16,646 bases of DNA from positions 1 through 16,646 of the forward strand of contig SFTJ01000061.1 of assembly GCA_004563195.1 (NCBI GenBank), read 5' to 3'. Below the pieces are notes generated by a model. That model was not told the DNA's origin, did not search any database, and saw nothing but the letters and a program-made list of their open reading frames with translations. The translations under genes and the position numbers were made by a program. Shown piece by piece: positions 1 to 7,341 of this stretch. Source of the stretch: a bacterium (GTDB lineage Bacteria > Bacteroidota > Bacteroidia > Bacteroidales > Muribaculaceae). Each line of letters starts with the position of its first letter. Position 1 is the first letter of the stretch.

Positions 1-2300
1 TCGGCGGGGAATTTGAAGCGAGTTTCTTGCGAGTAGCGCAAGTGTTTGTCTTCGTAAATCTGCTTCATATACTGTCCGAATATCGGCAATGCCATCGAAG
101 CACCTTGACCGCTCGCCATACTGTTGAAGTGGATATATCGTTCTTCACCGCCTACCCAAACGCCGGTCACGAGGTCGGGTGTAAAGCCCATAAACCAACC
201 GTCGGCGTTATAGTTGGTGGTACCGGTCTTGCCACCTATCTGAGCCGTGAGCGAGAACGGCGCGCGACGCAAGCGAGCACCCGTACCGCTATCCACCACA
301 TTGAGCAATATCGACAATATCTTATAATATGCCATTTCGCTGAGCACTTCGGTGTATTTGGGAGTAAACTCCGATATCACGTTACCATCGCCGTCGGTGA
401 TGTGAGTGACATACACGGGGTCGACGCGCATTCCGCCGTTGGCAAATGCCGTGTAGGCCGACACCATCTCTTTCACCGACACATCGCACGGGCCGAGCGC
501 AAGCGATGGCACGGCATCGAGGTGATTGGTGATGCCGAATGCATGCATCTTGCGCACCAATTGCTGCGGCGACATACGGTCGGCGGTTATCAAGCGTGCC
601 GAAATCCAGTTGTTCGAATTGGTCAATGCCCACCGCAGCGACACCATCTCGCCCACTCGCGAATTGCCTGAGTTGCGCGGTTCCCACACGCCTCCGGGCA
701 CCTGTATCACGGGTTGCTCATTGAGGAATGAGTCGCACGGGGTGTAATCTTCTTCCATTGCCAGCGAGTAGAGGAATGGTTTGCAGGTAGAACCTATCTG
801 GCGGCGTCCTCGACCTGCCATATCATACTTGAAGAAGCGGAAACTCGGGCCGCCCACATAGGCTTTTACGTGTCCTGTAGTGGGATCCATCGACATCATA
901 CCGGTGCGCAATATCGACTTCACATAGAGTATCGAGTCGAGCGGTGTCATCACGGTGTCGATGCCGCCATCGTAGCTGAAGATGCGCATATCCACCTTTT
1001 CGTTGAAATTCTGCACTATCTCCTTCTCGCTCAAGCCGGCTATGCGCAGCACGCGGGCACGTTCGCTCTGCGATATGGCATTCTTTATGAGCTGTGCCTT
1101 CAGGTCGGCTGAGAGTTCGGTGGTATTGTTGCTGTAGGGGTTGCGATAGCCGCCGCGTTCCTTTATAAAGCGCTTCTGCAAGTCGCGTCCCAAGTGGTTG
1201 CGAACGGCATTCTCGGCATATTGCTGCATACGGGAGTCGATGGTGGTGTAAATCTTCAATCCATCGGCATAGATATCGTATTTCGAGCCGTCGGGCTTTC
1301 GCACTTTCTCGCACCAGCCATAGAGGGGATTGGTTTCCCATGCTATCGAATCGTCGACGTAGGCTTGATAGTTCCACGACGCATAATCGCCCAATCGCGG
1401 ACGCTTGGCTGTCATTATGCGGCGCAATTCTTCGCGGAAATATGGCGCTATGCCATCGTTGTGGTCCACGCGGTGAAACGAGAGCACAAGCGGGCGCTTG
1501 CTATATTCTTCACACTCTTCTTCGGTGATAAAGTCGGCTTTCAGCATCTGTTTAAACACCACATTGCGACGATTGAGGCAGCGTTCGGGGTGGCGCACGG
1601 GATTAAATCGCGATGGGTTTTTGAGCATACCCACCAGTGTGGCTGCCTCTTCCACGCTCAGTTCGCCGGGTTCCTTACCGAAATATACATAAGAGGCGGT
1701 TTTCACGCCCACGGCATTGTAGAGGAAGTCGAACTGATTTAAATACATCTTTATAATCTCGTCCTTGGTGTAGAACCGCTCGAGTTTGATGGCTATCATC
1801 CACTCCACGGGTTTCTGAATGGCGCGAGTGAAAAATCCGGTAGATTCGGGCGAATAGAGCAACTTGGCGAGCTGCTGGGTGATGGTGCTGCCACCGCCGG
1901 CATTTTTCTGCTGCAAAATCATGCGGCGCACCAGCACGCGAAGCATTGCACGGCCGTCGATGCCCGAGTGATTGTCGAATCGTTCATCTTCGGTGGCTAT
2001 CAGTGCCTGGGTCAGGTAGGGCGAAATATCGTCGTAGTCCACATACACACGATTGCTCTTGCTGTGATAGAATCGGCCCATCTCCACGCCATCGCTGGTG
2101 AATATCATCGATGCAAATTTGTCGGTAGGATTCTTCAGTTCTTCGATAGGTGGCATATAGCCCAACACGCCGTTGTAGATGAGCACAAACAGCAATGCTA
2201 TTGTCAACACAAAGCCTGCAAAACTTATCCACATCCACTTTACAATGCGCTTGGTTAAGTCGGTTTTTGCAGGCACGCTGCCTTCAGTTTCTTTTTGCAT
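1..2300 (-). CDS. Penicillin-binding protein 1A (class A, bifunctional), 3' end outside window
   Basis: Bifunctional peptidoglycan synthase: a glycosyltransferase polymerises lipid II and a transpeptidase cross-links the strands in the periplasm, anchored in the inner membrane. Reading down from the ATG at 2298-2300, 766 codons are visible and the frame runs off the left edge. Residues about 18-42 form one membrane segment. The glycosyltransferase domain shows ATEDERFDNHSG (about residues 100-112, holding the catalytic Glu) and GGSTITQQLAK (about 132-142). The transpeptidase domain shows S504-T-C-K (SxxK), S562-N-N (SxN) and K691-T-G-T (KTG). All key motifs are present, so the enzyme looks active. 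Family members are usually about 750-850 residues, so little is missing. It is divergent from the pyr leader and has its own promoter. I leave the symbol blank because Bacteroidales carry several paralogues (mrcA/ponA-like). Confidence 0.95.
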   Translation of the reverse strand, partial: MQKETEGSVPAKTDLTKRIVKWMWISFAGFVLTIALLFVLIYNGVLGYMPPIEELKNPTDKFASMIFTSDGVEMGRFYHSKSNRVYVDYDDISPYLTQALIATEDERFDNHSGIDGRAMLRVLVRRMILQQKNAGGGSTITQQLAKLLYSPESTGFFTRAIQKPVEWMIAIKLERFYTKDEIIKMYLNQFDFLYNAVGVKTASYVYFGKEPGELSVEEAATLVGMLKNPSRFNPVRHPERCLNRRNVVFKQMLKADFITEEECEEYSKRPLVLSFHRVDHNDGIAPYFREELRRIMTAKRPRLGDYASWNYQAYVDDSIAWETNPLYGWCEKVRKPDGSKYDIYADGLKIYTTIDSRMQQYAENAVRNHLGRDLQKRFIKERGGYRNPYSNNTTELSADLKAQLIKNAISQSERARVLRIAGLSEKEIVQNFNEKVDMRIFSYDGGIDTVMTPLDSILYVKSILRTGMMSMDPTTGHVKAYVGGPSFRFFKYDMAGRGRRQIGSTCKPFLYSLAMEEDYTPCDSFLNEQPVIQVPGGVWEPRNSGNSRVGEMVSLRWALTNSNNWISARLITADRMSPQQLVRKMHAFGITNHLDAVPSLALGPCDVSVKEMVSAYTAFANGGMRVDPVYVTHITDGDGNVISEFTPKYTEVLSEMAYYKILSILLNVVDSGTGARLRRAPFSLTAQIGGKTGTTNYNADGWFMGFTPDLVTGVWVGGEERYIHFNSMASGQGASMALPIFGQYMKQIYEDKHLRYSQETRFKFPA

Positions 2301-2389
2301 ATATCTTATTAATATTGTTTTCTAAATTTCTATATGTTATTTCCCTCCATAGCTACTTACCGCCCCACTGCGAGCAGTTTCAGCCACAC

Positions 2390-2422
2390 CAAAGTTAGGC
2401 ACGATAACTAATAAAATGCAAA
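2390..2422 (-). promoter_or_regulatory. Promoter for the PBP1A gene
   Basis: On the minus strand TTTG (2422-2419) is followed after 21 bases by TAACTTTG (2397-2390), matching the Bacteroidota -33/-7 consensus. It predicts a start near 2385 and a 5' UTR of about 85 bases. A second -7-like TATATTTG (2426-2419) overlaps the -33 box but lacks a partner. Confidence 0.55.
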
Positions 2423-2521
2423 TATACAAAATTGTAATCCATTTTCGCCGAAGAAAGGCAAAGAATTTCATCACAACAAAAATATTTCAGCCGCCCCGTA
2501 TGGCATAATAAAAAAAATACT

Positions 2522-2529
2522 TATCTTTG
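2522..2529 (+). promoter_or_regulatory. -7 box of the pyr operon leader promoter
   Basis: TATCTTTG fits TAnnTTTG exactly. No good -33 TTTG is seen at the expected distance. Transcription would begin about 2534-2537, giving a pyrB leader of about 270 bases and placing the leader ORF start almost at the 5' end of the RNA. Confidence 0.5.
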
Positions 2530-2536
2530 TGCTGAT

Positions 2537-2662
2537 ATGATACGTCCTCAGAAACATAGCCAATCACGATGCCTGACATCAGTCATTTGCTGTCAATCTC
2601 AACGGTTGACACAAGAGGATTTTCATTTGTCGTTAATTGCAAGCAGCCAATCATGCCCCTGA
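2537..2662 (+). CDS. Possible pyr leader peptide (41 aa)
   Basis: An ATG immediately downstream of the predicted transcription start opens 41 codons that end at TGA 2660-2662. That stop lies inside the loop of the intrinsic terminator at 2647-2696. A ribosome reaching it would cover the ascending arm and block the hairpin, which is the logic of the enterobacterial pyrBI leader peptide (44 codons in E. coli). U-rich stretches around codons 28-33 could serve as UTP-sensitive pause sites. Against it: an open frame of this length is not rare by chance, the peptide shows no recognisable composition, and the start would be nearly leaderless. Its claim rests only on its position. Confidence 0.35.
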   Translation: MIRPQKHSQSRCLTSVICCQSQRLTQEDFHLSLIASSQSCP

Positions 2663-2696
2663 TTTTTCCCTTCGGGCTTTGATTGGTGTTTTTTTT
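2647..2696 (+). terminator. Intrinsic terminator / attenuator in the pyrB leader
   Basis: CCAATCA (2647-2653) pairs perfectly with TGATTGG (2680-2686). Inside it GCCC (2655-2658) pairs with GGGC (2674-2677), with a small T/TT bulge between. A run of eight T follows (2689-2696). It lies about 110 bases upstream of pyrB and downstream of the only clear promoter, so the operon must read through it. That makes it an attenuator candidate rather than an end-of-gene terminator. Confidence 0.7.
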
Positions 2697-2804
2697 ATGC
2701 CTGCAAGACACCTGATAAGTCGCGTCATATCGCTGCTCCGGCTAATTCAATTGAGAATTAAATAATAAACCCTCATAACGAATAAATATCATAACTAATC
2801 AACT

Positions 2805-3719
2805 ATGAGCAACAAGAGTTTGGTTTCTATCAACGACTTGAGCAAGGAAGAAATCCTTGACTTGATAGAGAAAGCAAGCCATTTCGAGCAAAACCCCAAT
2901 AGAGACATACTTGCCGGAAAGGTGGTGGCCACACTGTTCTTCGAGCCATCTACCCGCACCCGACTTAGTTTCGAAACCGCCGTCAACCGCCTCGGCGGCC
3001 GCGTAATAGGTTTCTCCGACGCCAGCACCACCAGCAGCAGCAAAGGCGAAACCCTTAAGGACACTATTATGATGGTGAGCAACTATGCCGACCTGATAGT
3101 GATGCGTCACCACATAGAGGGTGCCGCCCGCTATGCCAGCGAATTTGCACCCGTGCCTATCATCAACGCCGGCGACGGTGCCAACCAACACCCTTCTCAA
3201 ACCATGCTCGACCTCTACTCCATCAATAAAACTCAAGGCACGCTCTACGACCTCACCATCACTATGGTGGGCGACTTGAAATATGGCCGCACCGTGCACT
3301 CATTACTTATGGCTATGCGTCACTTCCGCCCGCGTTTCAACTTCGTGGCTTGCAACGAACTGCAGATGCCTAACGAATACAAGGAGTTTTGCCAAGCCAA
3401 CGGCATAGAGTATCACGAATATCGCGACTTCAGCGAAGAGGTTATTAACGAAACCGACATCCTCTATATGACTCGCGTGCAGCGTGAGCGATTTACCGAC
3501 TTGCTCGAATATGAGCGCGTGAAAAATCTCTACAACCTGCACAACTCGATGCTCGACAACAGCAAGCCCAATCTGCGCGTGCTGCACCCGCTGCCTCGCG
3601 TCAACGAAATCAGCTACGATGTCGACGACAACCCCAAGGCTTACTACATACAACAAGCCAAAAACGGCTTATATGCCCGTCAAGCCATCATCTGCCGCGC
3701 GCTCGGCATTGACTGCTGA
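2805..3719 (+). CDS. pyrB: Aspartate carbamoyltransferase catalytic subunit
   Basis: Condenses carbamoyl phosphate with aspartate to carbamoyl aspartate, the committed step of pyrimidine synthesis, in the cytoplasm. The 304 residues match the usual catalytic-chain length. Visible active-site motifs are the carbamoyl-phosphate loop S49-T-R-T-R53, the S79-K80 loop lysine, R101-H-H, N127-Q-H129-P, G-R161-T, the R224-V-Q aspartate-binding segment and H261-P-L-P-R265. The start ATG at 2805 follows an A-rich leader and gives the expected N-terminus. pyrI follows 65 bases later, so the product should form the dodecameric, allosterically regulated class B holoenzyme. The upstream terminator and leader ORF suggest control by attenuation. 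Confidence 0.98.
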   Translation: MSNKSLVSINDLSKEEILDLIEKASHFEQNPNRDILAGKVVATLFFEPSTRTRLSFETAVNRLGGRVIGFSDASTTSSSKGETLKDTIMMVSNYADLIVMRHHIEGAARYASEFAPVPIINAGDGANQHPSQTMLDLYSINKTQGTLYDLTITMVGDLKYGRTVHSLLMAMRHFRPRFNFVACNELQMPNEYKEFCQANGIEYHEYRDFSEEVINETDILYMTRVQRERFTDLLEYERVKNLYNLHNSMLDNSKPNLRVLHPLPRVNEISYDVDDNPKAYYIQQAKNGLYARQAIICRALGIDC

Positions 3720-3784
3720 CACTTAACCCAATTCTCTCCTACATCAGCGTTTTTTCACTCGAATAATCATTATTTATAATAATT

Positions 3785-4249
3785 ATGACTAAGATTAACA
3801 ACGACTCTCTGGCAGTGGCAGCGCTCAAAGACGGCACTGTTATCGACCGCATCAACCCCGAAGTGATTTTTAAGGTGGTCGACCTGCTCAACATACCAAA
3901 CCTCAAAAACAGCGTCACCATTGGCGTTAATCTCGACAGCAAGCACATGGGCAAAAAAGGCATCATTAAGGTTGCCGACATGTTCTTCGATGAGGAAACC
4001 CTCAACCGCATTGCGCTCATTGCGCCTCAAGCCAAGGTGAACGAAATAAGAAACTATAATGTCATAAGCAAGCACCACGTGAGCCTCCCCGACGACATTA
4101 TCGACATTGTGCGCTGCAACAACCCCAAGTGCATCACCAACAATGAACCTATGAAAACCCTCTTTCACGTAGTAGACCGCAATCCCGTTACCCTTTGCTG
4201 CCACTACTGCGAACACAAGGTGGGTCAAGCCGAATTAACCCTCAAATAA
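3785..4249 (+). CDS. pyrI: Aspartate carbamoyltransferase regulatory subunit
   Basis: Regulatory chain that binds CTP/ATP and bridges catalytic trimers of PyrB. The 154 residues equal the family norm. The C-terminal zinc domain has four cysteines in the family pattern, C111-N-N-P-K-C116 and C139-H-Y-C142; the zinc site contacts the catalytic chain. The N-terminal part (DGTVIDRI, about 17-24; IGVNLDSKHMGKKGIIKV, about 46-63) matches the allosteric domain, including the lysine-rich nucleotide-binding strand. It is cotranscribed with pyrB, with no terminator in the 65-base gap, and is followed after 21 bases by the flavin reductase gene. Confidence 0.97.
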   Translation: MTKINNDSLAVAALKDGTVIDRINPEVIFKVVDLLNIPNLKNSVTIGVNLDSKHMGKKGIIKVADMFFDEETLNRIALIAPQAKVNEIRNYNVISKHHVSLPDDIIDIVRCNNPKCITNNEPMKTLFHVVDRNPVTLCCHYCEHKVGQAELTLK

Positions 4250-4270
4250 CCATCTCCACCATTCACCGAT

Positions 4271-4834
4271 ATGAAGCAAAGTTGGAGACCCGGAAATATG
4301 GTCTATCCCGTGCCCGCCATGCTCGTGAGCTGCGGAGCTACGCCCGAGGAGTATAACGTGTTCACCGCATCGTGGGTGGGCACCATCTGCTCCGACCCGG
4401 CTATGTGCTATGTGAGCATTCGCCCCTCGCGCCACAGCTACGACATTGTGAAGCGCAACATGGCGTTCACGCTCAACCTATCTACCGAGCAACTTGCCCA
4501 AGCCACCGACTGGTGCGGCGTGCGCTCGGGACGCGACTACAACAAATTTGAAGAGATGAATCTCACCCCGGTGAAAGGCGAAAAGGTGGCTGCTCCCTAC
4601 ATCGACGAGGCTCCCGTGTGCATCGAGTGTAAAGTGAAGGAAATAGTGCACCTCGGCAGCCACGACATGTTTATTGCCGATGTGGTGAATGTGCTCGCCG
4701 ACGAACGTTACATCGACAGCCAAACCGGCGAATTCGACCTCAAAAAAGCTCGCCTTATTGCCTACTCGCACGGCGAATATTTCAAACTCGGCGAACGCAT
4801 AGGCAAATTCGGCTGGACTGTGAAGAAAAAATGA
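4271..4834 (+). CDS. Flavin reductase family protein (FMN-binding split barrel)
   Basis: The 187-residue protein looks like the flavin reductase-like split-barrel family, whose members bind FMN and often reduce free flavin with NAD(P)H for a partner oxygenase; some bind flavin only. Supporting segments are VYPVPAMLVSCGA near the N-terminus, the central NVFTASWVGTICSDPAMCYVSI (about 29-50) followed by RPSRHSYDIV, and GSHDMFIADVVNV (about 132-144), the usual order of flavin-contacting strands. No signal peptide or membrane segment is present. It lies 21 bases after pyrI and 82 before glyA, so it is probably in the same transcript, but the substrate and any partner are unknown. A link to pyrimidine metabolism is not shown. 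Confidence 0.85.
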   Translation: MKQSWRPGNMVYPVPAMLVSCGATPEEYNVFTASWVGTICSDPAMCYVSIRPSRHSYDIVKRNMAFTLNLSTEQLAQATDWCGVRSGRDYNKFEEMNLTPVKGEKVAAPYIDEAPVCIECKVKEIVHLGSHDMFIADVVNVLADERYIDSQTGEFDLKKARLIAYSHGEYFKLGERIGKFGWTVKKK

Positions 4835-4916
4835 CTTTAAAAAAATAACTCTTATTACAAACTAAACCCACTCTATTACTCGTTATTTTATTAAACAAAA
4901 CATCAAAACAGTAATT

Positions 4917-6197
4917 ATGCTAAACGACACCGCAGTGTTCGATATAATCGAACGCGAACATCAACGCCAAAAGAAGGGCATCGAACTTATCGCATCAGAA
5001 AACTTCGTAAGCCCGCAAGTAATGCAAGCCATGGGTTCTTGCCTAACTAATAAATATGCCGAAGGTTATCCCGGACACCGCTATTACGGCGGTTGCGAGG
5101 TGGTCGACGAAGTGGAATCGTTGGCTATCGAACGCCTCAAGAAGCTTTTTGGCGCTGAATATGCCAATGTGCAACCTCACTCGGGCGCGCAAGCCAATAT
5201 GGCTGTGTTTATGGCTGTGCTCAAACCCGGCGACACATTTATGGGATTGAACCTCTCGCACGGCGGCCACCTTTCGCACGGCAGCCCTGTGAATTTCTCA
5301 GGTTTGGTTTTCAATCAAGTGGAATATAACGTAAAAGAAGATACCGGTCTTGTCGACTACGACCAAATGGAACGCGAAGCCCTTCGCACCAAGCCAAAAT
5401 TGATTATTGGTGGTGCAAGTGCCTACTCTCGCGAATGGGATTATGCCCGCATGCGCGAAATCGCCGATAAGGTGGGCGCCATACTTATGATTGATATGGC
5501 TCACCCTGCCGGACTCATCGCTGCCGGTTTGCTCGAAAACCCGGTGAAATATGCTCACATCGTCACTTCTACCACTCACAAGACCCTTCGCGGCCCGCGT
5601 GGCGGTATCATTTTGCTCGGCAAGGACTTCGACAATCCTTGGGGCAAAACCACTCCTAAGGGCGTGATTCGCAAGATGTCGTCGCTCCTCGACTCTGCCG
5701 TATTCCCCGGCGTGCAAGGCGGCCCGCTCGAACACGTTATCGCTGCCAAGGCTGTGGCTTTCGGCGAAGCTCTCTCGCCCGAATTTGTCGACTATCAGAA
5801 GCAAGTTCGCGCCAACGCCAAGGCTATGGCTCAGGCTCTCATCGACAAGGGTTATAAGGTGGCTTCGGGCGGTACCGACAACCACTGCATCTTGCTCGAC
5901 CTCCGCACCAAGTTCCCCGACCTTACCGGTAAGGTGGCTGAAAAGGCTCTCGTTCAAGCCGACATCACTGCCAACAAGAATATGGTGCCATTCGACACTC
6001 GCTCGCCATTCCAAACTTCAGGTATCCGTCTCGGCACTCCTGCCATCACCACTCGCGGCGCAAAGGAAGAATTGATGGGCGAAATCGTTGAAATGATCGA
6101 CACCGTTCTAAGCAATCCTGAAAGCGAAGCAGTAATCAAAGCCGTTCGCGAAAAGGTAAACGCCACTATGGCAGATTACCCAATGTTTGCTTATTGA
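4917..6197 (+). CDS. glyA: Serine hydroxymethyltransferase
   Basis: PLP enzyme that interconverts serine plus tetrahydrofolate with glycine plus 5,10-methylene-tetrahydrofolate, feeding purine, thymidylate and methionine synthesis in the cytoplasm. The 426 residues match the bacterial family. Visible are ELIASENF (about 23-30), YPGHRYYGGC (about 51-60), the PLP-contacting D193-M-A-H196 and the Schiff-base lysine in STTHK222-TLRGPRGG. The C-terminal part contains FQTSGIRLGTPAIT, the folate and carboxylate-binding segment. The ATG at 4917 is preceded by an A-rich stretch typical of this phylum. It lies 82 bases after the flavin reductase gene; no clear promoter or terminator separates them, so it may be the last gene of the pyr transcript. 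Confidence 0.98.
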   Translation: MLNDTAVFDIIEREHQRQKKGIELIASENFVSPQVMQAMGSCLTNKYAEGYPGHRYYGGCEVVDEVESLAIERLKKLFGAEYANVQPHSGAQANMAVFMAVLKPGDTFMGLNLSHGGHLSHGSPVNFSGLVFNQVEYNVKEDTGLVDYDQMEREALRTKPKLIIGGASAYSREWDYARMREIADKVGAILMIDMAHPAGLIAAGLLENPVKYAHIVTSTTHKTLRGPRGGIILLGKDFDNPWGKTTPKGVIRKMSSLLDSAVFPGVQGGPLEHVIAAKAVAFGEALSPEFVDYQKQVRANAKAMAQALIDKGYKVASGGTDNHCILLDLRTKFPDLTGKVAEKALVQADITANKNMVPFDTRSPFQTSGIRLGTPAITTRGAKEELMGEIVEMIDTVLSNPESEAVIKAVREKVNATMADYPMFAY

Positions 6198-6282
6198 TAA
6201 ACTGCGAAAATCGCGACTGAATCGATATTACATTCATGTTTCTAAAAATAAAAAAATTTCGCATGAAATTATGCAAAATGTT

Positions 6283-6311
6283 TTTGAAACGAAATGAATT
6301 TTGTAAATTTG
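6283..6311 (+). promoter_or_regulatory. Promoter downstream of glyA, reading into a non-coding unit
   Basis: TTTG (6283-6286) and TAAATTTG (6304-6311) are 17 bases apart, a little shorter than the usual 19-21. The -7 box is a perfect TAnnTTTG. The start would be about 6316-6318, and no real gene follows before a terminator. Confidence 0.4.
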
Positions 6312-6316
6312 CACAA

Positions 6317-6407
6317 CAATGATTGATATAAAGTATTAGTAAAGTAACATCATTTATTTAGTAATGCGATGATACGGGCGATGTGAATCGGCCGTATTGT
6401 TGTTTTT
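6317..6407 (+). ncRNA. Candidate small RNA between glyA and the repeat array
   Basis: A perfect -7 box at 6304-6311 and an intrinsic terminator at 6372-6407 bracket about 90 bases with no coding capacity beyond a 6-codon frame at 6320. This layout suits an independent small RNA. The alternative is that the hairpin is simply glyA's terminator and the promoter-like site is fortuitous. I do not recognise the RNA family. Confidence 0.35.
6372..6407 (+). terminator. Intrinsic terminator
   Basis: ATACGG (6372-6377) pairs with CCGTAT (6392-6397). After a G-G mismatch, CGAT (6379-6382) pairs with ATCG (6387-6390) around a GTGA loop. A T-rich tail follows (6398-6407). It can end both the glyA transcript and the candidate small RNA. 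Confidence 0.7.
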
Positions 6408-6547
6408 ATACCCCTCTATTTCGCTATATATCACTCCATTATCAGCAAAAATCATCATCAAAACACACTTCACCGTCAACGCAACCCACATCTTCCGTTT
6501 CGAAAGCAAGAAAACATACCCCAAAGCAAATCATAAACACCGCAGCG
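6408..6547. other. Non-coding gap with no recognisable feature
   Basis: A/C-rich sequence between the terminator and the first foldback repeat unit. I see no gene, promoter or structure in it. Confidence 0.5.
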
Positions 6548-7250
6548 CGACCTGAAAGGTCGAATGCCCGAGCGAAGCGAGTGGCTCTTAGCCGGGGGTG
6601 TAGCGAAGCATAACCCCCGGTATCGTGCCACCAACCATAATGCGAAAGACGCGAATATTACCCTCCTTGACGGCTGCTTTCGCGTCTTTCAGACGCTTTT
6701 TCTTTGTTGCCCTGCATTCCGAGGTTACGCTAACGCTCCACCCTCGGCTAAGAGCTCTCGGGCTAAAGCCCTCGGCATTCAACCTTTCAGGTTGGATACC
6801 TACGCCGCCGACAACCGCTGTACGACCTGAAAGGTCGAATGCCCGAGCGGAGCGAGTGGCTCGTAGCCGGGGGTGCAGCGAAGCGTAACCCCCGGTATTA
6901 TCTCACCCACCATCATGCGTTTAAAGAACGTGAATATCACTTTCCTTGGCGGCTGCTTTCGCGTCTTTCAGACGCTTTTTCTTTGTTGCCCTGCATTCCG
7001 AGGGTTACGCTAACGCTCCACCCTCGGCTAAGAGCTCTCGGGCTAAAGCCCTCGGCATTCAACCTTTCAGGTTGGATACCTACGCCGCCGATAACCGCTG
7101 CACGACCTGAAAGGACGAACGCCCGAGCGAACCGAGTGGCTCGTAGCCGGGGGTGTAGCGAAGCGTAACCCTCGGTATCGTGACACCAACCATAATGCGT
7201 CTGAAAGACGCGAATATCACTTTCCCCCGCGACAAAATTCGCGTCCTTCT
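6548..7250. repeat. Tandem array of about 2.5 foldback intergenic repeats (275-280 bp units)
   Basis: Units begin with CGACCTGAAAGG at 6548, 6823 and 7103; the third breaks off near 7250. Each complete unit is a long imperfect inverted repeat. The left arm (CCTGAAAGGTCGAATGCC ... TAGCCGGGGGTG ... AACCCCCGG) is the reverse complement, with differences, of the right arm (CCGAGG ... CACCCTCGGCTAAGAGC ... GGCATTCAACCTTTCAGG). Nested in the centre of unit 1 is a 12 bp stem, GAAAGACGCGAA (from 6644) with TTCGCGTCTTTC, followed by AGACGC and a T-rich run. Unit 2 has lost part of the left side of that stem. Open frames across the array are an artefact of the repeats, recurring as the same arginine/serine-rich peptide. 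I recall similar intergenic units from other Bacteroidales genomes but cannot verify this here. Confidence 0.85.
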
Positions 7251-7329
7251 CAAGTTTGCAAAGTGAAAGCGACGCAGTCGCTTTATTAAAAAAAACTGAT
7301 GAAAATTATTACAACAAAAGACAGATTTT

Positions 7330-7337
7330 TACCTTTG
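7330..7337 (+). promoter_or_regulatory. -7 box of the candidate bridge RNA promoter
   Basis: TACCTTTG fits TAnnTTTG. It predicts a start around 7341-7344, a few bases before the first paired base of the RNA at 7348/7349. No clear TTTG is seen at -33. Confidence 0.5.
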
Positions 7338-7341
7338 TTGT

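Noticed and set aside
27..1742. Several plus-strand open frames and an 184-codon minus-strand frame over the left end
   Set aside because: They are shadows of the PBP1A gene, whose own minus-strand frame contains all family motifs.
2537..2662. Amino-acid attenuator (run of regulatory codons)
   Set aside because: No run of a single amino acid in the leader ORF; a pyrimidine-type mechanism fits better.
6564..7168. Overlapping small ORFs with a recurring PERSNARA...SRGCSEA peptide
   Set aside because: They arise from the foldback repeat units; the same peptide recurs with each unit and has no protein-like conservation pattern or start context.
6548..7250. CRISPR array
   Set aside because: Repeats are 275-280 bp and contiguous, without short repeats separated by unique spacers, and no cas genes are present.
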